From Trichomonas vaginalis G3 (lineage: Eukaryota > Parabasalia > Trichomonadida > Trichomonadidae): DNA of 64,000 nt. The position numbers were made by a program, and so were the translations under genes. Position 1 is the first letter of the stretch. Every line of letters begins with the position of its first letter. Below the pieces are notes generated by a model. That model was given only the letters and a program-made list of their open reading frames with translations. It searched no databases and was not told where the DNA came from. The DNA lies in the NCBI RefSeq assembly GCF_026262505.1, contig NC_067203.1, positions 7,192,001-7,256,000 on the forward strand. The letters are read 5' to 3'. Positions 54,406-63,293 of the stretch are shown here, piece after piece.

Positions 54406-55119
54406 ATGTATCGGAAGTTGTCTAAGTTAGAACACTCGGAAATAAAACAACTTCTTACAGAAGCTAATATAGATGTTGCAAAACATTACGCAACAAACAA
54501 AAAAGCACTCGCTGACTTCATTAAAGACTATAATGGTGCAATAACTTATGATAGAATTCATGAGTTCATAAAGCCGCAACGCGGCGAGGACGAAGTCCAT
54601 GCAAGAGCATTTCCTTTAAATGACATTGCTATTGACTTATATCATAGACGTTCAGTACCTCATGAAGTAAGGCGTGAGATGTTTGACATAACAAATGCAA
54701 ACGTTGGTCATACTCGTAAAGCTCTTTCGCATGATGTTCGTCAAGAGATGTTTGACATAACAAATGCAAACGTTGGTCATACTCGTAAAGCTCTTTCGCA
54801 TGATGTTCGTCAAGAGATGTTTGACATAACAAATGCAAACGTTGGTCATACTCGTAAAGCTCTTTCGCATGATGTTCGTCAAGAGATGTTTGACATAACA
54901 AATGCAAACGTTGGTCATACTCGTAAAGCTCTTTCGCATGATGTTCGTCAAGAGATGTTTGACATAACAAATGCAAACGTTGGTGAAACAAGAAGAAGAG
55001 ACGACACACTGAAACAACAGAGAAGAGAGATGTTTAAAAGTGCTATAGAACAAGTTCGAAAGCTAACGATGTCATTCGTTCCATTGACGACAAACCAAAA
55101 GAAGGTGAGAGATGGTTAA
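54406..55119 (+). CDS. Polinton protein with 23-residue tandem repeats
   Basis: 237 residues beginning MYRKLSKLEHSEIKQLLTEA, a helical head. It then has four and a half copies of a 23-residue repeat (MFDITNANVGHTRKALSHDV plus RQE) encoded by 69-bp DNA repeats. A double-hairpin insert encodes PQRGEDEVH near residue 57. The gene directly precedes PolB on the same strand. Further protein-like sequence lies between 55120 and 55285, so the gene's true end is uncertain and this region may be broken. Confidence 0.55.
   Translation: MYRKLSKLEHSEIKQLLTEANIDVAKHYATNKKALADFIKDYNGAITYDRIHEFIKPQRGEDEVHARAFPLNDIAIDLYHRRSVPHEVRREMFDITNANVGHTRKALSHDVRQEMFDITNANVGHTRKALSHDVRQEMFDITNANVGHTRKALSHDVRQEMFDITNANVGHTRKALSHDVRQEMFDITNANVGETRRRDDTLKQQRREMFKSAIEQVRKLTMSFVPLTTNQKKVRDG
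54573..54600 (+). repeat. GC-rich double-hairpin insert (copy C)
   Basis: CCGC-AAC-GCGG, then CGA, then GGAC-GAA-GTCC. The second stem differs from copies A and B by two bases, but the changes compensate (GGAC/GTCC instead of GGGC/GCCC), so pairing is kept. It is in the same frame as A and B. Confidence 0.85.
54676..54984 (+). repeat. 69-bp tandem repeat inside a gene
   Basis: Units start at 54676, 54745, 54814, 54883 and 54952 (the last partial, 33 bp). The copies are essentially identical in DNA, which points to very recent expansion. Confidence 0.92.
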
Positions 55120-55285
55120 AGAAAGATGAAGAGAATAGGAAGAGAAATGTGAAGTCAGGCAATAGACTCATTGACTTTAACATCGAAGCTTTAGATGAAC
55201 CAAACAGAGACTACTTACACAAACATTTCGGTAAGGTTTTCATGAGACTCTTAGAGAAATTAAAATAAACTCACAACAGAGATGG

Positions 55286-58200
55286 ATGGTATGTTATAAA
55301 CTTGGTGGAAAGTATGAATGTTCTACGTTAAACCTCAATAATATTGGAACATTACTACATCAGCTCTTGAAGGAGAACTTTATATCAGAGATAGAAGCAA
55401 ATGCTGCAGGTATTGTTGAAATGCACTATGACTTCTTCTTGACAAACATAAAGAATCTTACTGAAATAAAGATGTATGATTTAACTGAATATGAAGGCTT
55501 AACGATGTCAGATGTTAAGAAAGGAAAGCCACAGAAGCGACCATATAGAGATGAAAGCACACTGACAGAAAGACAGAAAAGATTATTGAACAGACTTAAA
55601 CAAACAGGAGATAAACAAGATATAGATGACTTCTGGAATGAAATCCTTGGTGAAAAGAAGTTTTATAAGAAGAGAAGCGGTCAGTTCTGGAAGTATCTTT
55701 GCACATTACCTATAAATCTTGAACGCTACCAAATCTTCAATGAACTGAACAAAAGAACTGCAACACTTATGACAGAGGACAATTGTTTCGTTTATGCTTG
55801 CATTCAGGCTGGAGTAAATGAAGAAACTATTGACCACATGAGAGAAGTCATTCGTGTTAGAGACTTTCCTCAAAGTAAAGTACAAGAAATTTCTGACGCA
55901 ACAGGTATAGCATTTAATGTTACCATTGGTTACTTCAATGACTCTAGACATAATGAAATAAAGAGATATATACCAAAAGAATGTAAAACTGTTCGAACTA
56001 TTGACTTACTTCTTGTTGAAGACCACTACATGCTAAATGAAAGATTACCAATGACAACATATTTCATTCGCAACTATATAGAAATCTTGAAGGAGTGTGG
56101 TGGAATGAACATTGAGAAACAGATGAAGATTTATACAAAGAGAGATGATAAATACATTGTTCGCATGGATAGAACTACACCGCTATGGGATGTTATGAAA
56201 ACATTGTGGGAGTGCAAATATTTCGAACCTATTTCTTATGGAGAACTTTTCACATATACGACTGACTTATATAAACAGAACCTTGCACCATTTAAAGATT
56301 TGACATATGCTCCAAAGTATTGTGTACAACTGAAGAAGAAAGCAGAGTCAAAAGAAGTAAATAAAAATAAGTGCAAGTTCATTCCTGAGCATGTTTTCTT
56401 TGCTGACTTTGAGTGTAGTACCGATGGCTTTCATAAAGCTTTTAACATCTGTTATGACAGTGAAGATGGTTCAGTGAGTGAAAGCATATGGGGTCAAAAC
56501 TGTGCAACAGAATTTTTGGAGCGACTTCCTGACAAGAGTTTAATATATTTCCATAACCTCAGCTATGATATAAACTTCATCTTAAGACACATGACAGAAG
56601 TGAAAGGAACTCCCATCATTAAAGGTTCACGAACAATGCAAATAACTGGCTTATATAAAGGAAGGGCAATTATTATAAAAGACTCTTACAGTGTTATAAA
56701 TAAGAAGCTTAAACTATTTCCTGCTATGTTTAACTTACAAACAGGACCGAAAGAAGTATTTCCATACAACTACTACAGCAGTGTTTTGTTAGCAAATGAC
56801 AACAGAACTGGTGTCATTTCTGAAGCATGTAAGTTTGTAAAAGATATTGAAACGTTCATGAAGAACATAGATTCCATCAAAGGTTGCAGAATAGATGAAA
56901 ACCACTTCGACTTAGAAAAATATAGCACGTTTTACTGCAAACAAGATGTAAGAATTTTAAGAGAAGGTTTTGTAAAGTTCCGCAATGACTTATTGAAAGA
57001 GTTTGATTTAAACGTTTATGACTACGTTAGTATTTGTTCTATTGCTAACAAATTGTTTGAGAACAGAGTGTACTTCACGAATGGAAATCTTTATGACCTC
57101 TCAAATAAACCAAGAGAATTTATTTCGAGATGCATTCAAGGTGGAAGATGTATGTTGTCAGATAACATTAAACAAAAGAGCAAAAAGAAACTCATTGCTG
57201 ACTTCGATGCTGTTTCATTATATCCATCAGCTATAGCAAGACTTTATACTTTAGAAGGAATTCCAAAAGTATTGAAGGATGAGATGTTAAGCACAGAGTA
57301 TCTCATGAGACATTTATTCGATGACGACCAAAAGGAACCCATTGGTGAAAAGTTTATGTCTGGTTTCTTTGTTCTCATTAAGATAACAGAGATTGGAATA
57401 CATAGACACTTTCCTTTAATAGTTTGTGACCCTGAACTAAATCCAGAACTTAACGTTCCCAGAAGTTCAAACACTTGCTGTTTAATGTATGTTGACCATA
57501 TAACATTACAAGACCTCATAAAATATCAAGGTGTCAAATGTGAAGTGTTGCAAGGATACTATTACGATGGAAACAGAGATATGAGAATAAGAGATGAAGT
57601 AAAGAAGTTGTTTGAGTTAAGGTTAAAGTATAAGAAAGAAGAAAACCCATTACAAGAAATTATAAAACTCATTCTGAACAGCATTTATGGCAAAACTATT
57701 CTATCTCCTATTGAGTCAAAAATAACCATAGTAAATGACAAAGATGCTATAAGATATGCCATCAGAAACTACAACCATATAGTGAAGTTCGAAGGTTTGG
57801 ATGGTTCAGATAAAACTATTTTCAAGCTAACGAAAAGCATTTGCAGACACTTTAACTTTTGCCCACTTGGTGTAAATATTCTATCAATGTCAAAACGTAT
57901 TATGAATGAAGTGTTTTGCACTGCTGAGGACATGGGTCTTCAAATATTTTACCAGGACTGTGATAGCATGCATATTTTCAATGAAGACATACCACGTTTA
58001 GCTCATGAATTTAAGAAGAGATACGGTAGAGAACTTATTGGTAAAAACCTTGGTCAGTTTCATAGTGACTTCGCAGAAATAACACCTGGAAAACAAAGTT
58101 TAGCATACAAGTCAATATTTTGTGGAAAGAAGACTTACATAGACTTACTCACGAATGATTTAAATGAAGTTGCATTCCATGCACGTTGCAAAGGTGTCAA

Positions 58201-58462
58201 ACAAGACGTCCTTGCTTTAACAGCAAATGAAATGTTTCCTGAAGCTATACAATGCTATTACAATGAAGATAAGAACATTCACATACCTGTTGGAACATAT
58301 GACAAAGACTCTGAGTTCAGTGTCATGAAACTTTATAAAGCACTTTATGACGGTCAAGAGATTGGATTTGACTTATGTAAGTCTTCTAGTCCTTGCTTTG
58401 CTGAAAAGTTTAACTTCTCAATAACGACTAAAACAAGCTTTATTCGTAAGTTGAAGTTCTGA
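55286..58462 (+). CDS. Protein-primed family B DNA polymerase (Polinton pPolB)
   Basis: 1058 residues. The exonuclease domain shows FFADFECSTDG (Asp about 374), IYFHNLSYDINFILRH and YCKQDVRIL. The polymerase domain shows motif A DFDAVSLYPSA (Asp 641), motif B KLILNSIYGKT and motif C YQDCDSMHIF (Asp 891 and 893). Long insertions between motif A and motif B are typical of protein-primed enzymes such as those of phi29-like phages, adenoviruses and Polintons. It would replicate the element from a terminal protein. The polymerase frame from 55286 looks whole; the family often has a longer N-terminal part, and the sequence before 55286 may belong to it. Confidence 0.92.
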   Translation: MVCYKLGGKYECSTLNLNNIGTLLHQLLKENFISEIEANAAGIVEMHYDFFLTNIKNLTEIKMYDLTEYEGLTMSDVKKGKPQKRPYRDESTLTERQKRLLNRLKQTGDKQDIDDFWNEILGEKKFYKKRSGQFWKYLCTLPINLERYQIFNELNKRTATLMTEDNCFVYACIQAGVNEETIDHMREVIRVRDFPQSKVQEISDATGIAFNVTIGYFNDSRHNEIKRYIPKECKTVRTIDLLLVEDHYMLNERLPMTTYFIRNYIEILKECGGMNIEKQMKIYTKRDDKYIVRMDRTTPLWDVMKTLWECKYFEPISYGELFTYTTDLYKQNLAPFKDLTYAPKYCVQLKKKAESKEVNKNKCKFIPEHVFFADFECSTDGFHKAFNICYDSEDGSVSESIWGQNCATEFLERLPDKSLIYFHNLSYDINFILRHMTEVKGTPIIKGSRTMQITGLYKGRAIIIKDSYSVINKKLKLFPAMFNLQTGPKEVFPYNYYSSVLLANDNRTGVISEACKFVKDIETFMKNIDSIKGCRIDENHFDLEKYSTFYCKQDVRILREGFVKFRNDLLKEFDLNVYDYVSICSIANKLFENRVYFTNGNLYDLSNKPREFISRCIQGGRCMLSDNIKQKSKKKLIADFDAVSLYPSAIARLYTLEGIPKVLKDEMLSTEYLMRHLFDDDQKEPIGEKFMSGFFVLIKITEIGIHRHFPLIVCDPELNPELNVPRSSNTCCLMYVDHITLQDLIKYQGVKCEVLQGYYYDGNRDMRIRDEVKKLFELRLKYKKEENPLQEIIKLILNSIYGKTILSPIESKITIVNDKDAIRYAIRNYNHIVKFEGLDGSDKTIFKLTKSICRHFNFCPLGVNILSMSKRIMNEVFCTAEDMGLQIFYQDCDSMHIFNEDIPRLAHEFKKRYGRELIGKNLGQFHSDFAEITPGKQSLAYKSIFCGKKTYIDLLTNDLNEVAFHARCKGVKQDVLALTANEMFPEAIQCYYNEDKNIHIPVGTYDKDSEFSVMKLYKALYDGQEIGFDLCKSSSPCFAEKFNFSITTKTSFIRKLKF

Positions 58463-58582
58463 GGTCATTTATTTTTGTCAGCAATGAGGTCATGAATGAG
58501 GTCAGCAATGAGGTCATGAATGAGGTCAGCAATGAGGTCATGAATGAGGTCATTTATTTTTGTCAGCAATGAGGTCATTCAT
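58463..58582 (+). repeat. Short tandem repeats after PolB
   Basis: A 12-bp unit of the type AATGAGGTCA(GC/TG) is repeated about eight times. A longer unit, GAGGTCATTTATTTTTGTC, frames it at both ends (58462-58480 and 58547-58565). It is the 3' region of PolB. Confidence 0.8.
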
Positions 58583-58593
58583 GATAAAAATAA

Positions 58594-58620
58594 GCCGCTA
58601 GCGGCAAGGGCGAAGCCCAT
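58594..58620 (+). repeat. GC-rich double-hairpin insert (copy D, non-coding)
   Basis: GCCGC-TA-GCGGC, then AA, then GGGC-GAA-GCCC. It is one base shorter than the coding copies and lies between genes, just after the minus-strand gene ending at 58629. Confidence 0.8.
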
Positions 58621-58628
58621 GTGGTCAT

Positions 58629-59484
58629 TTACAATACTGCGATGGTAGAGTTTAAGAGTTGTGCTTCAATGTAGAGACAGTCCTTATGGTCTGGAGGTAA
58701 GAACACTGGGCAGTTATGGTCATGAGTGGAGAACATGTCTATCCAAAACTCACGATTGAAGCCAGTTAATTTATAGTATTTAGGGTTAGGAAGTGGTGTA
58801 GTTCTTGTATGACCAATGAACTCATTTTCAACTCCCTTACTTAAGTTTGAATATAATATAGCTTGCTTTCTATCCCAAATGCCAGGTGTTACAATCTTTG
58901 AAAATTCATTTTTCCTCGGAAGCATTGCATCATAATTGAAAACATTCTTGAAATCATCACTTGGTTCAGAGATTTGAAATCTTATACGTAATGGATTTTC
59001 TTTCTTTTAGCGACTTCATTGAATGGTGAGAATACAACAAACTGACAGTCATGTGTTCCATCTTCATTTTCATTAAATTCATAATGAAAGTCTATAAGTT
59101 GTGGCTGACTACCTTCTTCTTTCAGTTGTGCAAGAAACTCACGTAAAGGCTGTAAAGTTTGTACTTCAATGTTAAACTTTTTCTCGAACATTTCATTAAA
59201 TGAAATCATACATTGCAACAATGTTGTATCGTCTTTAAAGTATTTGTATATGTGAATGTTTTGGGCGCTTAAAGACTGTTCGTCATTTTCTATCTCGACT
59301 TGAAGTATAAAGTCAACCTTTCTAAAGCACGTGTTATATACATAGATGTTATGCCAATGTACTTCTCTTCATTTATGTTCACAATCCAGTCTGTTGGAAA
59401 CTTAAACGTTACTCTGTTCCCCTTTATTTTGACGTCAGGGTTTTCACTACTGAACGCAACAGATAAAGGTATTTGTCTATACAT
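58629..59484 (-). pseudogene. Probable virion protein gene, broken
   Basis: The start region reads MYRQIPLSVAFSSENPDVKI, with later beta-rich parts (FPTDWIVNINEEKYIGITSM) that resemble minor capsid proteins of Polinton relatives. Downstream parts include HYEFNENEDGTHDCQFVVF and FIGHTRTTPLPNPKYYKLTG. It is broken, with about two breaks. The function is an inference. Confidence 0.5.
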
Positions 59485-59518
59485 TTATTCGGATAAAAAT
59501 AAACCATTTACTCTTTCT

Positions 59519-59764
59519 TCACTTCAGCTTCTTTAGCTTTTGCTTCAGCTTCTTCTCTAGCTTTTTCGCCAGTACTTGGGTTCTTTGTCTTCCAGCAGCT
59601 AATGCAGCAAGTTGTTTTTCACTAAGTTTTCTCTTTGGTCTCTCTGGCTTTTGTTCTTGTTTTTGTTCCTTCAGTTCGGATAAAATTTGCTCGCGAATTT
59701 CTTTCTTCAATGCTTCAACATCTATGACCCCTTGGGTCTTGTCCGTAGGGCTTGTCTGAGTCAT
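59519..59764 (-). CDS. Small lysine-rich coiled-coil protein
   Basis: 81 residues from ATG 59764 (MTQTSPTDKTQGVIDVEAL); the frame upstream opens only at TTG. Composition is Lys/Glu/Gln-rich with KRKLSEKQLAALAAGRQRTQ and a basic end (KKLEKKLKQKLKKLK). Likely a nucleic-acid-binding core protein of the particle, by composition only. It is divergent from the gene at 59810. Confidence 0.55.
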   Translation of the reverse strand: MTQTSPTDKTQGVIDVEALKKEIREQILSELKEQKQEQKPERPKRKLSEKQLAALAAGRQRTQVLAKKLEKKLKQKLKKLK

Positions 59765-59809
59765 TTGACTGCAGATAAAAAACAAAATTAAAACTTTAAC
59801 CGATGTAAA

Positions 59810-60238
59810 ATGAGCTTGTCAAAATCAGAGCGAGAGTCTATTATATTAAATGACGCAAGAGGAATACAACATCCTTTCTATTACGTAAGTCAGAGTAAAG
59901 ATGGTAAAATATACGTAAGAAAAAGAAAGGTTCCATTAGCGAATGCAGAAAGCGACAACATTAAGGTGCATGGCAGGAGGGTGAAGCCCATATAAAACCT
60001 TCTGTTCAAACTGAAAAGTCAATAGAACAAGAAGAAAAGAAGCCAGATGTACTTTCAATAACGAACCAAGAGCTTATTGCAAAGTTCGTGAATTTCATTG
60101 AAAAACAAACCGAGTCAAAGAACCCTGACCCGCCAGTGAAAGAAGTTGAGACAAAAGAGAATGTACAGTTCATTGAAAATGTCAAGAAACAACTTCCACC
60201 ACGAATGCCAAGAAGAAGAGTGAGAATAATGAAGTAAA
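59810..60238 (+). pseudogene. Small Polinton protein gene, broken
   Basis: It starts MSLSKSERESIILNDARGIQ. The motif FYYVSQSKDGKIYVRKRKVPL resembles FYIHTMKDGRVQFRKIKQPL in the gene at 62366-62602, so the two are probably paralogues. A degenerate double hairpin lies at 59965-59992. Protein-like sequence (basic, Pro-rich, PPRMPRRRVRIMK end) continues to 60238. It is broken. Confidence 0.55.
59965..59992 (+). repeat. Degenerate double hairpin (copy E)
   Basis: GGTGCATGGCAGGAGGGTGAAGCC keeps the GGGTGAAGCCC half of the element, while the first hairpin is decayed. Confidence 0.5.
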
Positions 60239-60263
60239 TAGATATTTTTATCGAAGTAAATAC

Positions 60264-61786
60264 ATGCAGAACGAACAGTTAAACGAATTTACTCCAGCAG
60301 AGCATATTCATCAGATTCGCTCATATTTCGATATCATAGACAATGCAGTTCAAATTGGTGACACTAATAGAAAATATTCTGACGCAAAGATTCCATCACA
60401 ACCTGGAACTGCTAAAGATAACACATGGGTAACATTCAATCTCTCACCTCCTGGTGAAAATATGTTGGACCTTTACAATACATTCATTACGTATAAAATG
60501 GAAGGTCAATTTATTGTAGATAAAGAAATTGGTTCAGGTTCCAATAAAACAAACCCACCAGGATTTTGGATTGGTTTCGATGACGCTTTCTATGCAGTTG
60601 CTGGATATCAAATCCTTGCAAATGGTCGTATCGTATATTCTCAAGACAACGCAAGAGAAGAAGCATATATAACTTCAAACTCACAAACTACCGAACAAAT
60701 AAAGAAAGTAGATGTTTTCTCAAAGACTCGACATGAAGATGTATGGAGTCATTCGGGAACATGCAGAACAGGACAAATTGTTAGTGGTCCAATTACAGCA
60801 GGAAAATCATTTGATTTTAAGCTTCGTTTAAGAATTCCTGTTAGAAGATTCCTTCCATTAGAAGCTATTCGATTTATTCCAGCTTTTGCAGGAAACATTC
60901 AGCTTAAAGTAAAGTTCAGTAGCGACGCCTTACAATGCACATCTATATCTGTAAATGATATCATTGCTTTCAATCCAACTCTTAAAGTTGCATTTGCTTC
61001 AGATTCAAATCCACCGACAAATAAATTTGTTCCATGGAATGAACCATTCACTATGATAACGAAGGCAGTAGAAGCTAGTGGAACAGTTACTATTACAACT
61101 GTAACCCAGCAACTATTTCGAACAAAGATGGATTTTAATGAATGTTTCATTCATCCAAAGTCATTCTCTTTAGACCCTAACATTTATACAGAACTTGTAG
61201 AACATTATACAAACGAGGCTTTATGTTTTCCTGTTAAAGTTATGGATTGGATTCCTATGGACGGTTCATTCTCAAAGAATACAGATAGTTCAAGTGCAAC
61301 ATTTACAGCAGCTTATACGCCTATTAATGTTAAAAGTATTTGGGCACTATTTAGAAAGAAAGACAACTATTATGTTAATTTTGAGAACCCTAAGTTTAAA
61401 TATCTTCAGCTTTCCATGGGAGCTTATGGAAATATGCCTGCAGAACCTGAAAAATCATATGGACCTGTATTTTATGAAATGGTTGCGAACGCTTGCAATA
61501 CAAACAATGATATGATGGATTTAATGAAGATGTTATGAGGTCATTGGTGGATGATGGTAGTGTGGAACATAAATGGGATAGCTATGACAACACACATTTC
61601 TTATGTGGTTTTCCAACAGAAGTGGACTTTTGCTTCCAGCAAGGTCAAACATCTACTGCTCCAATAACATACAAATTGTCTGTTAAAGGACCTATTGAAC
61701 TAGCAACTGAAAACGTACCAAAGCCACTTATTGGATTTATGAGGGATTGTTGCTTTGCCAATTCAGTGCGTCAGGCATACCAATAA
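60264..61786 (+). pseudogene. Major capsid protein gene (double jelly roll), broken
   Basis: It begins MQNEQLNEFTPAEHIHQIRS. Conserved patterns of Polinton capsid proteins include WVTFNLSPPGENMLDLYNTF, RFLPLEAIRFIPAFAGNIQL and a C-terminal PLIGFMRDCCFANSVRQAYQ. Such proteins form trimeric capsomers of icosahedral shells. This copy carries about one break. It lies in the late-type block near the right end with other virion genes. Confidence 0.82.
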
Positions 61787-61862
61787 TAAGATTGACGACT
61801 ATAACTTAGCAACGGACGACAGTGAGGAATAAAGGATGAACGTTTATTTTTAAAGCTTATAA

Positions 61863-62316
61863 ATGAGTTCTTCATCAAGCTCTCGTGAACCTTCACCATC
61901 TATGAAACAAACTTTACCAAACGATTATGGAGCACCTATTGAATATTTCTTACGAGCTGCACAATGGCAAAGAGCAGTCTCACCAAGGTTAGGTGTTCCA
62001 CCAGCTCCTGTCAAAAATAGCATTTGGTCAAGTCCTTATATAAATATGGTCTCCCACTAGGTTTGCTAGCTACAGCAGGAGCAGTATGATGTTGAAAAGA
62101 AATAAAGCAAATGTTGTAAATAATACTGAAGTAGCTGAAGTTAAACAAACTCCAACACCTTCGCCAAAACCAACGCCTTCACAACAAACCTTCAATGACT
62201 CCTGAACCTATGGAAGTACAAACTCCTGTTCAAAAGTCAACTCCTAAACCGACTCCAACATTTAAACCAGAACCTACTCCTCAAATAAATCGTAAAACTC
62301 CTGCGTTTCCTTACTG
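61863..62316 (+). pseudogene. Ser/Pro-rich Polinton gene, broken
   Basis: It begins MSSSSSSREPSPSMKQTLPN, with an aromatic middle (APIEYFLRAAQWQRAVSP). Downstream to about 62316 the sequence encodes Pro/Thr/Lys-rich protein-like stretches. It is broken in about two places. Function unknown, perhaps a small virion protein. Confidence 0.4.
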
Positions 62317-62365
62317 AAAAAATAACGTTATTTTTATTTAATATTAAAATTTTTATTTGATTGAA

Positions 62366-62602
62366 ATGACAAATAAAGTCACTGAAGCAATGAAACAAAA
62401 GTTTTTGGTAGAATACATTAAATCAGGAACTATTCCAGAAGGTTTTTACATTCATACTATGAAGGATGGTAGAGTTCAGTTTAGAAAGATAAAGCAACCA
62501 TTAGATAAAGAAGGAATTTTGAGAAAGATTAAACTTCATGAGGACAACATTGCTGAACTTAAGAAGAAGTTAGAAGAGTTGGAGAAAGGAAGAGAGTTAT
62601 AA
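62366..62602 (+). CDS. Small charged Polinton protein (paralogue of 59810 gene)
   Basis: 78 residues from ATG 62366 (MTNKVTEAMKQKFLVEYIKS); the frame upstream opens only at TTG. EGFYIHTMKDGRVQFRKIKQ is followed by a C-terminal coiled coil (LHEDNIAELKKKLEELEKG). The stop lies inside the terminal repeat. A fragment of the same gene is found in the outer element (37243-37325). Function unknown. Confidence 0.6.
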   Translation: MTNKVTEAMKQKFLVEYIKSGTIPEGFYIHTMKDGRVQFRKIKQPLDKEGILRKIKLHEDNIAELKKKLEELEKGREL

Positions 62603-62618
62603 AGCAATGAATTCAAGT

Positions 62619-62666
62619 GGGTGAAAAAAGAGGTGAAAAAACGGGTGAGATCTCACCTCTTCACCT
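62619..62666 (+). repeat. Palindromic GGTGA module, right terminal repeat
   Basis: The mirror copy of 41756-41803: core GGTGAGATCTCACC at 62644-62657. It lies 17 bp after the stop of the 78-residue gene. Confidence 0.82.
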
Positions 62667-62754
62667 AAATTTATTTTTGTGCTATGTTTTCATACGTGTG
62701 AGGGTGGTGAGATCATTTATTTTTAAGTTTATTTTTTATTTTATTTGGATGTAA

Positions 62755-63075
62755 ATGACGAAAACTATTGAGATAACAAACTACAACGGTCATGAGTTCA
62801 AGAATTTGTTCTTCGTTCCTCGTGAAAATACATTCTATCAGATACGAGGGAGAAAGGGTAAAGTTAGTTTGAGCGTTTATGAAGGAATGAAGAATGGAAA
62901 GTTTATACAAGCATACGATACAAACGGTAAACGTGTTTCATTAGCTTTGTCAAAACTTACTAACATTCATTTTGACAGTGACTTTGACCTATATGAAGAA
63001 GAAAGTGAGTCAGAAGATTATGAGCTGTTATGTGAAGCACAGCAATGGGAGGAGTTGCAATACTTTTGTAAGTGA
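62755..63075 (+). CDS. Terminal-repeat small protein, right copy
   Basis: Identical in protein to the left copy at 41347-41667. It starts after a short AT-rich leader (TTATTTGGATGTAA before ATG). Its position is fixed by the inverted repeat. Confidence 0.7.
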   Translation: MTKTIEITNYNGHEFKNLFFVPRENTFYQIRGRKGKVSLSVYEGMKNGKFIQAYDTNGKRVSLALSKLTNIHFDSDFDLYEEESESEDYELLCEAQQWEELQYFCK

Positions 63076-63293
63076 GAACGTTTATTTTTTACATTAGTGA
63101 AGTCGTTTGTGAAAACGTTTATTTTTTCATTAGTGAGGTGAAGTGGTTGGCGGCTTTATAAATATTTAAGGTTAAGTTAGTTTTTGTGTTTGTGTTGTAA
63201 AATATACGTTAACGGTTTTGTAAAGTGTCAAATTCACAAGTATTGGGTAATGTGGAACGTAGTGCCACCATACACGACTTAGGTATACTAACT

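Larger units (their letters stand above)
41129..63293. mobile_element. Inner Polinton/Maverick, about 22.2 kb
   Basis: It starts AGTTAGTATACC and ends GGTATACTAACT, with terminal inverted repeats of 708 bp. Direct copies of TAGAT flank it (41124-41128 and 63294-63298); depending on the exact ends the duplication is 5 to 7 bp, close to the usual 6 of Polintons. The recognisable set is integrase, protein-primed PolB, packaging ATPase, major capsid and probable minor capsid proteins. Additional genes include a KilA-N protein and a phage tail-collar-like protein. I did not recognise an adenovirus-type protease. Several genes are broken, roughly a dozen breaks in all. The almost identical terminal repeats suggest recent insertion. 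Confidence 0.95.
62586..63293 (-). repeat. Right terminal inverted repeat, 708 bp
   Basis: The reverse complement of 41129-41836. It includes the end of the 78-residue gene, the palindromic module and the second copy of the terminal small gene. Confidence 0.93.

Noticed and set aside
54629-55053. Two minus-strand repeat proteins
   Set aside because: They are shadows of the 69-bp repeats in the plus-strand gene at 54406.
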